Assembly: GCA_016720835.1 (NCBI GenBank)
Contig: JADKJW010000018.1
Location: forward strand, 27,804 to 91,803
Reading direction: 5' to 3'
DNA: 64,000 bases
Origin: Ignavibacteria bacterium
GTDB lineage: Bacteria > Bacteroidota > Ignavibacteria > SZUA-365
The notes under the pieces are model-generated. The model ran no database searches, had not been told where the DNA came from, and saw only the letters and a program-made list of their open reading frames with translations. Positions 27,981 through 36,379 of the stretch are shown piece after piece. Positions within the stretch are counted from its first letter, which is position 1, and the number at the start of each line of letters is the position of its first letter. Made by a program: the position numbers and the translations under genes.

Positions 27981-28901
27981 TCAGAACAGGATGGAGACGG
28001 AGAACGCGTGCGTGGAGCCGAAGCTCTGCAACCCCGGAGTCAGGGCATAGTCGAAACGCAGCACGGAGTAGGCGACACCGAGTCCCGCCGTGAAGCCTTT
28101 CGTGTCGTAATTGCTCTGATACCCCGCGCGAAGGAAGGCCATCTCTTCGTAGCACACTTCCACTCCCGCCTGCAGGTGCAGGACGTCGCCGTCCAGAACC
28201 TTCACTCCATCCGCCGCGACGGTGATGGCGCTGCCCGCCACGCCGAACGACTGTCCCCACGCCGCGCCGAATCGGAGCAACTTCGGAAGCGTCGTCGCTT
28301 CGGTGCGCATGTCGGACATCGATCCCAGATTGGAGAGCGAAGCGCCGAGGGAGAGGTCTTTGAAGGCGCCGGCATCGATCGGCCGCACGCGCACGCCAAG
28401 ATCGACGGCGTAGCCTGTCGCGTCGTCCACGTAGATTTTCTCGTAGAGCAGCTTGGCCGTCGCGCCGAGATCGATCGCATTGCCGAGCTGCGTCGCAGCG
28501 GACACGCCGAAGACGATATCGCGGGAGGTGAAGTCGCCCTCCGCCGGTCCCGGGACGTCGCGGATCGGAATGCCGGGCACGCTTTGAATGCCGAACTGCA
28601 TGCCGAAACTCCAGCCCGCGGACGGCAGCACGACGCCGAGGAACTGCGCGTTGATGTCTTCGATCGACTGCGTGTGCGCGATCACGATTGACGGGCGGCG
28701 TTCCGCAGCGATGATCGACGGGTTGAAATACAACGCCGTCCCGGCGTGCGCGCCAGCCACGCCGCTCTCGCCCATCGCGATGTTGCGCGCGCCGACGCCG
28801 TTGCCGAGGAAACTCATGCCGGTGTTGCCCGCCTGCGCGACCAGCGCCGCCGGCAGCAGAGCGAGGAAGAAAAGACCGCGAAGCATGGAATATATGCGCA
28901 T
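27981..28901 (-). CDS. PorV/PorQ family outer membrane protein (copy 2)
   Basis: The 306-residue protein has a signal peptide (FFLALLPAALVAQ). It continues with the conserved opening TGMSFLGNGVGARNIAMGESGVA...TALYFNPS, typical of PorV/PorQ-type 14-strand beta-barrels related to FadL. The C-terminus THAFSVSILF ends in Phe, as expected for an outer-membrane insertion signal. In T9SS bacteria PorV shuttles cargo to the attachment complex; this copy may do so or act as a general lipid/hydrophobe channel. It starts only 3 nt after the TGA that ends the in-frame extension of the preceding PorV-like gene. Confidence 0.85.
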   Translation of the reverse strand: MRIYSMLRGLFFLALLPAALVAQAGNTGMSFLGNGVGARNIAMGESGVAGAHAGTALYFNPSIIAAERRPSIVIAHTQSIEDINAQFLGVVLPSAGWSFGMQFGIQSVPGIPIRDVPGPAEGDFTSRDIVFGVSAATQLGNAIDLGATAKLLYEKIYVDDATGYAVDLGVRVRPIDAGAFKDLSLGASLSNLGSMSDMRTEATTLPKLLRFGAAWGQSFGVAGSAITVAADGVKVLDGDVLHLQAGVEVCYEEMAFLRAGYQSNYDTKGFTAGLGVAYSVLRFDYALTPGLQSFGSTHAFSVSILF

Positions 28902-28904
28902 GGC

Positions 28905-29003
28905 TCAGAAGGACAGTGCGAACGAAAGAACGTGTGTGGGAGCGGGAGCGACGGGCTCGAGAATGATCGCGTACGCGACCACGGGCCGCATGCCCCAGAA
29001 CGG
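28905..29003 (-). pseudogene. In-frame C-terminal extension of PorV/PorQ-like copy 1, beyond TAG
   Basis: After TAG at 29004-29006 the same frame continues for 32 codons (PFWGMRPVVAYAIILEPV, then APAPTHVLSFALSF) to TGA at 28905. This looks like the last two beta-strands of the barrel and ends in Phe like copy 2 (THAFSVSILF). The TGA leaves a 3-nt gap to the next start, normal operon spacing, whereas the TAG leaves about 100 bp. Both points suggest that the ancestral gene ended at 28905. Confidence 0.78.
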
Positions 29004-29945
29004 CTACGAGAACGACACGCCGAAGGTCGGCCGAGGGTCGACGCCATTGTCCGTGAACGCGATGCGCTCCACGCCCGCGCGCAGTGCGAGCTGCTCGACG
29101 AGCTGCACTTCGGCGCCGGCCCGCGCGAGCACCGTCTTGCCGTCGTAGAGTTCGGCCTCGGCGGCGACGAGCGCGCCTTCGAGGACGTCGACCCGGTACG
29201 CGCCTCCCGCGCGGAAAATGCGCGCGAAGGGATTTTCGGTGGTCTTGCCGCGCTCCGCGCCGTACAGCGAGCCGGTGTCCCATTTGTACTTGGTGAGAAT
29301 TTCCTGCGCGACGAAGGAGACGGTCAGCCGGTCGGTCACGATGTACAGGGCGCCGAGATCCAGGCCGAAGCCGGCGCTGGTGACGCCGTCGTACAGTCCG
29401 GAGTAGTAGAACTTGACGTTGAAGCCCGCCGAGAAGCGTTCGGAGAAGCGATTGCCGAAGTTGAGGAAGAACTGGTTCTCGAAGACGCCGAGCTTCTCGG
29501 TCTTGAACCCGTCGCTGTCGTAGCCCTGGATGTCGGCGTCGCCCGCGTTGATCCAGCCCGCGGACACGCCGGCGATGGACTGCGCGTCGGGATCGCCCGC
29601 GAATTTCTGTGCGCCCTTCCGCCGCAGCGTGATGCTCTGCGTGTAGCTGATCTGGTTCAGCTTCCGGTCGAGGGACAGGATGCCGTAATTGCCGTAGAGG
29701 ACGTGATCCTTCTGGAAGGGCGTGAGCGCCGGATTGTAGTGCGAGGAGATGATGCCCGTCGTCACCGACGACATGGCGTTGCCCATGCCCTGACCTCGCG
29801 CGCCGAAGCCGAGACGCGTGAACGCGCCCGCGGTGCCGCCCAGCTGCGCGCGGGCGTCGCCGGCGCAGAGAAGCACGGCACACGCGACGAGGATCGCGGC
29901 GACGGAAACGCGTCGATGTGCGCGTATTGCGCGTGTGCAGGTCAT
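29004..29945 (-). CDS. PorV/PorQ family outer membrane protein (copy 1), truncated by in-frame TAG
   Basis: The 313-residue open part has a signal peptide (VSVAAILVACAVLLCAGDARAQ). The family opening is GAFTRLGFGARGQGMGNAMSSV...SHYNPAL, and beta-barrel strands run to DPRPTFGVSFS, where TAG occurs. Without the final strands the barrel would lack its C-terminal insertion signal. ATG 29945 overlaps the TGA of the upstream BNR gene (ATGA). Family assignment rests on the opening motif and barrel pattern. If intact, it could serve as the PorV-type shuttle for T9SS cargo or as a FadL-like channel. Confidence 0.82.
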   Translation of the reverse strand: MTCTRAIRAHRRVSVAAILVACAVLLCAGDARAQLGGTAGAFTRLGFGARGQGMGNAMSSVTTGIISSHYNPALTPFQKDHVLYGNYGILSLDRKLNQISYTQSITLRRKGAQKFAGDPDAQSIAGVSAGWINAGDADIQGYDSDGFKTEKLGVFENQFFLNFGNRFSERFSAGFNVKFYYSGLYDGVTSAGFGLDLGALYIVTDRLTVSFVAQEILTKYKWDTGSLYGAERGKTTENPFARIFRAGGAYRVDVLEGALVAAEAELYDGKTVLARAGAEVQLVEQLALRAGVERIAFTDNGVDPRPTFGVSFS

Positions 29946-31543
29946 TGCAGCACGATCACTTTCGCCCACGCGGGCTCGCCGTCGCCGATGGTGACGCGGA
30001 GGTAGTAGATGCCGTTGGCGACCTGTGCGCCGTCGTTGTTCTTGCCGTCCCAGATTTCGTCGTACTCCTTGCCCGGCAGCCGCTGGGCATTGCGCAGTAC
30101 GGTGCGCACGGGCAGCATGCCGAAGTCGTAGATCTCGATCGACACCGTGCCTCCCGCGCCCATGCGGAAGTGCACGCGGCAGACTTCCTCCGAGGGCGAG
30201 AAGGGATTGGGGTACGCGTACGCGCTCTCCGGCGTGTCGGCGGGTTGCGCCGCGCGGAAGATGGTCCACTCGTCACCGAAGAATTTCTGCCGGCTGTCTT
30301 CCGTCTTCATCAGCCCGTCGGCGTTCGCCACCCAGACGATGTCGCCCTGCGAGGCCGCCGCATAGCAGGCGGGATCGGTGGAGCGGTTGCGGGAGACCCT
30401 GTCGTAGAACACGGAGTGCTGCGACCAGGTGCGGCCCGCGTCATCCGAACGGAGAATGCCGGAATTCGTCGCGGCATAGACGACGGGACCCTTGAAGCCG
30501 AAGTTGTGCGTGAATTCTCCGCGCAGCGACTTCGTCCAGGTGCGGCCCATGTCGGTGGTGACGCTCACGGCGCGATACTCGAGCGGTTCGAGGGCGTTGA
30601 TCGTCGCCGCCCAGATGTGCTCCACACCGCCGATCACATTGCGCCCGAGCGCGACGACGAAATTGCCGGAGATCGGATCGAACTGATTCGTGAACGTGCA
30701 CTTGCGCCAGCTGTTGCCCGCGTCGGTGGTCACGTTCACGCCGCCCGCGGTTCCAACCCAGACGAGCGAGTCGGTGATCGCGAGGACGGAGAAGACGCGG
30801 TGATTGAGATTGCCGCGCATGCCCTTCTGCGTGCCCGCGAGATTCCAGAAGTCGGGGCGATCGACCGGCGAGAGGTCGAAGGAAAGCGTGTCGGTGACGC
30901 GGATGGAGTCGAGGTTGTCGGGCGGAAGCACGACGGGCAGGAAGGTCTTGCCGTTGTCGGTGGAGCGCCGCAGTCCGCCGGCGAAGCTCGCCGTCCACAC
31001 CGCGCCAGGCGATACCGAGAGATCGTACGTGATGTTGTTGAATTCCGTCGTGATGGCGAGCGCCTTGAGCCGGTTCGCGCCATAGGTGACGATGAAGGTC
31101 GAGTCGCCGCTCTTCTCCATCGGCTGCGGCATGCGCGTCCACGTCGCGCCGTTGTCGGTGGACGATGCGAGGCCGAGGCCCTTGGGGAGCGTCGTCGTGT
31201 TGTCGATCTTCTCCGAACCCGCCAGTGACGCCCACATCACGGGTCCGACGGCATCGAGCGAGGCGATGTCCTCCTTGTCGAAGGGCGCCGCGTCCCCGAA
31301 GAAACGCCAGGTCGCGCCGCCGTCGGTCGTGAGGTTGAGGCCCTTGCCTCCGGCAACCCAGACGCTGTCATTCTTGATGAGGATCTCGATCGCGCTGTTG
31401 CTGGAGGGACGGTCGAGGGACGCGTCCTGCGCCTCGAGCTGAAATCGCGACGGGCTCTGCTGCGCGAGGCACATCGACGCGGCGAGACTGCTCCACGCGA
31501 CGAGCAGGAAGGCGGCTCGGGATCGGCTTCGGCGGCGCGTCAT
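29942..31543 (-). CDS. Secreted BNR-repeat (sortilin-like) protein with FlgD-like/T9SS-type C-terminus
   Basis: The 533-residue protein begins with a signal peptide (AAFLLVAWSSLAASMCLAQ). It has repeated Asp-box/BNR motifs (NLTTDGGATWRFF, ASSTDNGATWTRM, RRSTDNGKTFLP, NVTTDAGNSWRKC, RSDDAGRTWSQH). The last 95 residues (YPNPFSPSEEVCRVHF, VSIEIYDFGM, WDGKNNDGAQVANGIYYLRV) form a FlgD-like Ig domain related to T9SS sorting domains. It probably is a cell-surface propeller protein; no enzyme activity can be assigned. It begins 1 nt after the lipoprotein stop and overlaps the next gene by 4 bp. Confidence 0.88.
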   Translation of the reverse strand: MTRRRSRSRAAFLLVAWSSLAASMCLAQQSPSRFQLEAQDASLDRPSSNSAIEILIKNDSVWVAGGKGLNLTTDGGATWRFFGDAAPFDKEDIASLDAVGPVMWASLAGSEKIDNTTTLPKGLGLASSTDNGATWTRMPQPMEKSGDSTFIVTYGANRLKALAITTEFNNITYDLSVSPGAVWTASFAGGLRRSTDNGKTFLPVVLPPDNLDSIRVTDTLSFDLSPVDRPDFWNLAGTQKGMRGNLNHRVFSVLAITDSLVWVGTAGGVNVTTDAGNSWRKCTFTNQFDPISGNFVVALGRNVIGGVEHIWAATINALEPLEYRAVSVTTDMGRTWTKSLRGEFTHNFGFKGPVVYAATNSGILRSDDAGRTWSQHSVFYDRVSRNRSTDPACYAAASQGDIVWVANADGLMKTEDSRQKFFGDEWTIFRAAQPADTPESAYAYPNPFSPSEEVCRVHFRMGAGGTVSIEIYDFGMLPVRTVLRNAQRLPGKEYDEIWDGKNNDGAQVANGIYYLRVTIGDGEPAWAKVIVLQ

Positions 31544-31544
31544 G

Positions 31545-32375
31545 TCAGTTCACCACCAGCAGCGTGTGCGCGATGAAATCGCTGAGATTGCTCAGATCGT
31601 AGACGAAGAATTCGAAGCGGTACTTCCCCACCAACGCGGTGGAAGGAAACTGCACATCGACGGAGAAGATGCCGTCCCCCGCGACCGGATCGCCGTTCGT
31701 CCCGTTGTCGTTGAGAAAGACGGGATTCGCGATGGACGCGTTCCCGTTCGGAAGAAACGAATTGAAGTACACGCGCTTGATGTCGGCGCGGCCGCTGGAA
31801 TCGCTGACGCAGGCCTGCACCTTCAACAGCACGAAACCGTCCGTCGGCAGCGTGAGCGTATCGGGTGCGGTGATGCCGCAGAAATGCGGCGGCCGCTTCA
31901 CCGCGATCACGCGGATCTTCGCGATGACGGGATTCACGACGAGCTTCGCGCTGTCCGTCGTTCCGGTGATCACGACGCGGTAATCACCGACGTCGCCGCG
32001 GCGGATGTTCATCCGCACCACGCCCGCAAGCATGCCCGGCGAGACGGCGCTGAGCACCACCGATGCGATGGTGTTTCCCTCTTTCTCCGTGAGAACCTTG
32101 CACTCCGCTCCCGTCACAAGAGTGTGAGGGAGAGAATCGCGGTGCGCGCGTACGGAAAAAATCACGGTGATGTTGTCGCCGGGAGACTTGTCCTTCCCTG
32201 CAACAACTGAAATCGTGTCTGTATCGAAGATGTATGCGCTGAGTTCGACGGATCTGAAGGAGACGGCTTGCTGCGCGGAGTCCTGCGAGGGATCGACAAC
32301 ACCGGAGTTGTCGCTGCACGAGAGGAAGAATGCCGGAAGAAAAAGGAGAATCGCTTTTGTGGAGCGTAAGAGCAT
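31545..32375 (-). CDS. Predicted lipoprotein, Ig-like folds
   Basis: The 276-residue protein starts MLLRSTKAILLFLPAFFLSC, with an LSC lipobox, so it should be lipidated and anchored in the membrane. The remainder is beta-rich with no named domain recognised: VTGAECKVLTEKEGNTIASV, then ADIKRVYFNSFLPNGN and NDNGTNGDPVAGDGIFSVDV. The last motif, a 'D-N-G...GDGIFS' loop, is common in Bacteroidota-like secreted Ig-type proteins. It is the first gene of the 32.4-26.8 kb envelope operon. ATG 32375 is favoured because the signal peptide follows immediately. Confidence 0.75.
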   Translation of the reverse strand: MLLRSTKAILLFLPAFFLSCSDNSGVVDPSQDSAQQAVSFRSVELSAYIFDTDTISVVAGKDKSPGDNITVIFSVRAHRDSLPHTLVTGAECKVLTEKEGNTIASVVLSAVSPGMLAGVVRMNIRRGDVGDYRVVITGTTDSAKLVVNPVIAKIRVIAVKRPPHFCGITAPDTLTLPTDGFVLLKVQACVSDSSGRADIKRVYFNSFLPNGNASIANPVFLNDNGTNGDPVAGDGIFSVDVQFPSTALVGKYRFEFFVYDLSNLSDFIAHTLLVVN

Positions 32376-32395
32376 GAAGAGCTTTCCGTGCTGTA

Positions 32396-32425
32396 AATAT
32401 GACGAAGCCGGGGCACTTGAAGCAA
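32396..32425 (-). promoter_or_regulatory. Possible sigma-70-type promoter of the lipoprotein operon
   Basis: On the minus strand TTGCTT (32420-32425) and CATATT (32396-32401) are 18 bp apart, about 20 bp upstream of the lipoprotein start. The match is moderate and was found by eye. Confidence 0.35.
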
Positions 32426-32577
32426 GTGTGCCCTGGCTTACAATCACACTATCAAGGAGGCGTTACAAACATACCCAACCGATTCTCAAAAGTCAATCGC
32501 AGAATGTGATGCGGATTTATTTTTCACCAAAAAGTCATTGAAAAAGATCGGCGCAGGCACGACACAGACGAGAAACA

Positions 32578-33579
32578 TCACTCCCGCAAACACCCCAGCG
32601 CAATTCTGCCCGCTCCAAGTTCTTCAAATTGTTCTACTTGTGGATGGTCAACTTTGATAACGAAAAGCAGGATCAGCACCCACATCAACCAGCCTGGCCA
32701 GAACAGCGCCCAAAAATTATCAAAAGATTCCACCACACTGACCGCGAGTTCGAGATTGCCGATGTAGCCGAGTAAATAGGGGAAAACAGCCATCAAACCG
32801 AGGATAAGGAGCACTGCGATGGTCATTCTGGCCACAAACGCGTGTTTTCGGCCGATAAGCGCGTACAGGACGTGTCCGCCATCCAATTGGCCCGCCGGGA
32901 GCAGGTTCAGCGCGGTGATGAGCAGTCCGAACCACCCGGTGATAAGGTACGGGTAGTGATACATCTCCCACATCGGAGGAATCCATGCGCCGGACGCGCT
33001 GAAGAGGCTCTGCATCCACTGATAGAGCAGCGGCGCGCCGAATACCAGCGTGCCACCCTGCTGCAGTCCGGGCACAGTATTGATCGCGAAGTCGAAATCC
33101 GGATGCATCGAAAGGATGAACTCTTTGCCCGGAAGTGACAGGAAGCCGATCATGAGCACGATGATGCTCGCAATGAAGCCCGCGATTGGACCCGCAATGC
33201 CGATATCGAAGAGCGCCTTGCGATTCGGAATCGGCTCCTTCGTGCGGATGACCGCGCCAAGCGTTCCGAAATCCACGCCGCTCAACGGCGGAATCGGGAT
33301 ATAGTACGGCAGGGTGACGCGCACACGGTGATACCGGGCGGCGAAGTAATGCCCGAACTCGTGGCAGGAGAGAATGAACAACAGACTGAGGCTGTACGGA
33401 AGGCCTACCGCGATATTCAGCAGATCACGCTCCATCTGCCAGAGCATGCCCGCAATGAGGGTGGTCGCGAAGGTGATCGCGAAGAAGAGGCCGTGCTTGA
33501 ATATCTGCATCGGCGCAAGCTCGGGTTCCGTGCGCCTGACAGTTTCGGGGAATTCGCTCTCCGCGGATGGGTCGCTCAT
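32578..33579 (-). CDS. Site-2 protease family (M50) zinc metalloprotease
   Basis: This 333-residue membrane protein has the zinc motif HEFGH (H73, E74, H77) in a membrane helix and the second motif NLLPAGQLDGG with the third zinc ligand D233. The order of helices matches intramembrane site-2 proteases. They cleave membrane-anchored substrates such as anti-sigma factors or remnant signal peptides. No RseA- or SpoIVFA-like partner is adjacent, so the substrate is unknown. It lies between the lipoprotein operon and the HAD phosphatase gene, separated from each by short gaps. Confidence 0.92.
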   Translation of the reverse strand: MSDPSAESEFPETVRRTEPELAPMQIFKHGLFFAITFATTLIAGMLWQMERDLLNIAVGLPYSLSLLFILSCHEFGHYFAARYHRVRVTLPYYIPIPPLSGVDFGTLGAVIRTKEPIPNRKALFDIGIAGPIAGFIASIIVLMIGFLSLPGKEFILSMHPDFDFAINTVPGLQQGGTLVFGAPLLYQWMQSLFSASGAWIPPMWEMYHYPYLITGWFGLLITALNLLPAGQLDGGHVLYALIGRKHAFVARMTIAVLLILGLMAVFPYLLGYIGNLELAVSVVESFDNFWALFWPGWLMWVLILLFVIKVDHPQVEQFEELGAGRIALGCLRE

Positions 33580-33637
33580 GTCGTGCTGGTATCCGATGCG
33601 TTGTTGAAAATCGATACTGCCGGTCGCCGCGCAGGCT

Positions 33638-34342
33638 TCATCCCATGCTCCAGACCGACGCCCTGTTCAATGCCGCCTGCCGCGGACGGCGCAGATCGCC
33701 GCGCGCAATCATCCCTTCGAGATCCGCGCGCACCTCGGTGAAATCGCGGAAGCGGCGGAAGCTGATGTTCTCACGCTGGCAATACGTCTCGAGTTCCGCC
33801 TTCGCGAAGACGACGTCCGCATGCCTCGCCGCGCAAAAATCCGAAAGCCCGTCCCCGATGAGCACGATCACGTCGCGGTCCGCGGAGTGCACGAGCATCT
33901 GGTTCCGCTTGCAGGTGCCGCAGCGCTCGCACCATTCGTCGCGGTACGGCTGACGGATGGCGCAGCTGCCGTCGGGGTTGAAGGCGAGCGCGTTTGCGCG
34001 AAACGGGATGTCGAGGCCCTCCCGCGACAACATGGCGGCGATGTACGCGTCGAGTCCGTCGCTGAGGATCATGAGCGGGTATTCGCGCTCCCGGGTCCAT
34101 GCGGCAAAATCGCGGAATGTCGGATCCGGAGAGAAACTGTCGGAGAATCGGACGACGGCATCCGGTGTCAGTCCGGAGATGCGGGAGACGAGGCGCGCGA
34201 ACAGGCCGCTGCTCGTCAATTCCCCGTCTCGAAACTTTCCGGTATCTTCCAGCCATTCCGGACCGGAGAAGCGCTCGAAAAACGCGTCGCCAACGTCCTG
34301 CGGGACAATGGTTCCGTCGAAGTCGCAGAAGATGCGGACCAT
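33638..34342 (-). CDS. HAD-superfamily phosphatase, MtnX-like
   Basis: The 234-residue protein begins FCDFDGTIVPQDVGDAFFERF, with the two catalytic aspartates of the HAD motif I (DFDGT). Motif II is LSDGLD, and a late IGDGLSDFCAARHADVVFAK gives the Mg-binding motif IV. The pattern DVGDAFFERFS resembles MtnX-type 2-hydroxy-3-keto-5-methylthiopentenyl-1-phosphate phosphatase of methionine salvage, but phosphoserine phosphatase-like members look similar. A cysteine cluster (CERCGTCKRNQM) in the cap region is unusual and might bind metal. ATG 34342 begins the conserved part. It is divergent from the ferredoxin gene. Confidence 0.85.
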   Translation of the reverse strand: MVRIFCDFDGTIVPQDVGDAFFERFSGPEWLEDTGKFRDGELTSSGLFARLVSRISGLTPDAVVRFSDSFSPDPTFRDFAAWTREREYPLMILSDGLDAYIAAMLSREGLDIPFRANALAFNPDGSCAIRQPYRDEWCERCGTCKRNQMLVHSADRDVIVLIGDGLSDFCAARHADVVFAKAELETYCQRENISFRRFRDFTEVRADLEGMIARGDLRRPRQAALNRASVWSMG

Positions 34343-34417
34343 GCCGAGGCGTCCCCCTCTCATGCGACAGCTCCTCCCGGGACGGAATGCGCGACCATTT
34401 TCATCCCGACGCACCGC

Positions 34418-34705
34418 ATGCCCACCATCACCATCCATCCGTTCAACACCGCCATCCCCTGCGCGATCGGGGAGAGTGTCCTGCACGCCGTGCATGCCGC
34501 ACGGCATCCGCTGGCTTCCTCCTGCGGCGCTGATGGCGTGTGCGACAAATGCCGCATCCTCATCCTCGACGGCATGGACCACGTAGCGCCGCCCTCGAAG
34601 ATCGAGCGGCGCGTCATGCGCGAGCGTCCCTTCTCCGCACACGAGCGCATGGCCTGCCAGACCTTCATCGACGGGGATGTGACCATCACGACGACGTACT
34701 GGTGA
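34418..34705 (+). CDS. 2Fe-2S ferredoxin
   Basis: The 95-residue protein has the plant/adrenodoxin-type beta-grasp with cysteines in SCGADGVCDKC and a fourth in MACQTF, the CX5CX2C...C arrangement that binds a 2Fe-2S cluster. The opening is ITIHPFNTAIPCAIGESVLHAV. It shuttles electrons in the cytosol; its partner is unknown. ATG 34418 starts the conserved region. It is flanked by the divergent phosphatase and the convergent gatA. Confidence 0.88.
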   Translation: MPTITIHPFNTAIPCAIGESVLHAVHAARHPLASSCGADGVCDKCRILILDGMDHVAPPSKIERRVMRERPFSAHERMACQTFIDGDVTITTTYW

Positions 34706-34720
34706 CCGCGGTGACGGCGT

Positions 34721-36121
34721 TCATCGCCGCGCGGCTTCAAGGAACGCGCCCGCGGCGAACAGCCCGCCTTCGTCGAAATGCCGCGCCAGCAGCTGCACGC
34801 CGATGGGCAGTCCGCGCGCGTCCGTCCCCGCGGGCACGCTGACGCCGGGGATGCCCGCGAGGTTGGCCGACGCGGTGAACGTGTCGGAGAGATACATCTG
34901 CAGGGGGTCGTCGATTTTCTCTCCGAGCGAGAACGCCGTGCCGGGCGCGGTGAGCGTGAGCAGCACGTCCACATCTTCAAAGGCCCTCGTGAAATCCTCG
35001 CTGATGAGCCGGCGCACCCGCTGCGCCTTCCGATAGTACGCGTCGTAGTAGCCCGCGGAGAGCGCGTACGTGCCGAGCATGACGCGGCGCTTCACCTCGG
35101 GGCCGAAACCCTCGCTGCGCGTCGCGGCCATGACGCCTCCCGCCGCCCGATGCCCGTAGCGGACGCCGTCGTAGCGGGAGAGATTGGAGGACGCCTCGGC
35201 CATGGCGATGATGGTGTAGACCGGGATGGTGTACTTCGCGTGCGGAAGGCTCACGCGGCGCACCGAAGCGCCTCCCGCGCGAAAGGCCTCCGCGGCACGG
35301 TCGAGCGCGGCCCGGATTTCCGGATCGAGCGATCCTGGAACGTATTCTTCAGGGATGCCGATGCGAAGTCCGGCGACGCCGCGAGAGAGCGGCGGCAGCG
35401 GATCCTCGACGGCCCGCGGAGCGGAGGTGGCGTCGAGCGGATCGTGCCCCGCCATCACGGCGTACATGCGGGCGGCGTCCTCCATTCCGGCGGCGAAGAA
35501 CCCGACCGTGTCGAGCGACGACGCGAAGGCCACGAGGCCGTAGCGCGAGAGGCGGCCGTAGGTCGGCTTGAATCCCACGATGCCCGTGAACGACGCGGGC
35601 TGGCGCACCGAACCGCCGGTATCCGACCCGAGCGCCGCGTGCACGATGCCCGCGGCCACCGCGACGGCGGAACCGCCGCTCGAACCTCCCGGCACGCGCG
35701 TCGCGTCGAGCGGATGCAGCACGGGACCGTAGGCGGAATTCTCGTTCGAGGACCCCATGGCGAATTCATCCATGTTCGTCCGGCCGACCAGGATGGCGCC
35801 CGCATCGAGGATCCGCCTGACCACGGTGGCATCGTACTGCGCGCGGAAGCCCTCGAGGATGCGCGAGGCGCAGCCGGTGTCGTGTCCTGCGACGCAGAAA
35901 TTGTCCTTGACCGCCACGAGCATGCCCGCGAGCGGACCCGCTCCGCCGGCCGCGATGGACGCGTCCACATCCATGGCGCGCTGCTCCGCGTCATCAAAAA
36001 GCTCGCGGAAGGCATTGAGCCTTGCGTGTTCCCGCGCCGTCGCGCGCGCAACGGCCAGCAGATCCGCGCAGCGGGAACCGCCCGCGAGGAGCTGTGGTCG
36101 CAGCGACGAATACGGGGTCAT
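34721..36121 (-). CDS. gatA: Asp-tRNA(Asn)/Glu-tRNA(Gln) amidotransferase subunit A
   Basis: The 466-residue amidase has the Ser-cisSer-Lys triad: K72 in VAVKDNF, S147 in GGSSGGS and S171 in DTGGSVRQPAS. These sit at the exact spacings of GatA. The tail DALLTLTAPGTAFSLGEK and NLAGIPGVSVPAGTDARGLPIGVQL fits GatA rather than other amidases. It supplies ammonia from glutamine to transamidate misacylated tRNA with GatB and GatC, which are not nearby. It is the last gene of the purC-to-gatA run, 66 bp after tatA. Confidence 0.92.
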   Translation of the reverse strand: MTPYSSLRPQLLAGGSRCADLLAVARATAREHARLNAFRELFDDAEQRAMDVDASIAAGGAGPLAGMLVAVKDNFCVAGHDTGCASRILEGFRAQYDATVVRRILDAGAILVGRTNMDEFAMGSSNENSAYGPVLHPLDATRVPGGSSGGSAVAVAAGIVHAALGSDTGGSVRQPASFTGIVGFKPTYGRLSRYGLVAFASSLDTVGFFAAGMEDAARMYAVMAGHDPLDATSAPRAVEDPLPPLSRGVAGLRIGIPEEYVPGSLDPEIRAALDRAAEAFRAGGASVRRVSLPHAKYTIPVYTIIAMAEASSNLSRYDGVRYGHRAAGGVMAATRSEGFGPEVKRRVMLGTYALSAGYYDAYYRKAQRVRRLISEDFTRAFEDVDVLLTLTAPGTAFSLGEKIDDPLQMYLSDTFTASANLAGIPGVSVPAGTDARGLPIGVQLLARHFDEGGLFAAGAFLEAARR

Positions 36122-36187
36122 CAGACGGCCCCGTTCCCTCTCCCCGGGGATGCGGAGCGCAATGGGTGCTGCTTCGCGAAGGCGGGA

Positions 36188-36376
36188 TTACTTCTTGTCT
36201 TCCAGTTTCTTTTCATCGACGCTGATATCCTCCTGGATGTCCTTGGCGGCCTTCCGGAATTCGCGCATGCCCTTGCCGAGGCCCTGCGCGAGTTCGGGAA
36301 TCTTCTTCGCGCCGAAGAACACGAGAATGATCACGAGGATGATGATGATTTCGCCGGTTCCAATATTTCCAAACAT
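36188..36376 (-). CDS. tatA: Twin-arginine translocase subunit TatA/TatE family
   Basis: The 62-residue protein has one N-terminal membrane helix (GEIIIILVIILVFFG), the conserved FGxKKIPELAQGLGKGMREFRKA hinge and amphipathic helix, and a short charged tail (SVDEKKLEDKK). TatA forms the pore-building component of Tat export of folded proteins in the inner membrane. Its start lies 3 bp after the purQ stop. tatC is not present here. Confidence 0.93.
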   Translation of the reverse strand: MFGNIGTGEIIIILVIILVFFGAKKIPELAQGLGKGMREFRKAAKDIQEDISVDEKKLEDKK

Positions 36377-36379
36377 GCG

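Noticed and set aside
26830..29883. A single 1,017-residue minus-strand protein
   Set aside because: Only the last 380 residues form a real glycosyltransferase; the rest is the antisense-frame shadow of the two PorV/PorQ-like genes.
18982..29945. Reassignment of TAG to Tyr in this organism
   Set aside because: Intact genes use TAG as their true end (bfr, purQ, DUF2520, glycosyltransferase, the four-helix protein, several T9SS proteins), often followed by a terminator or the next start.
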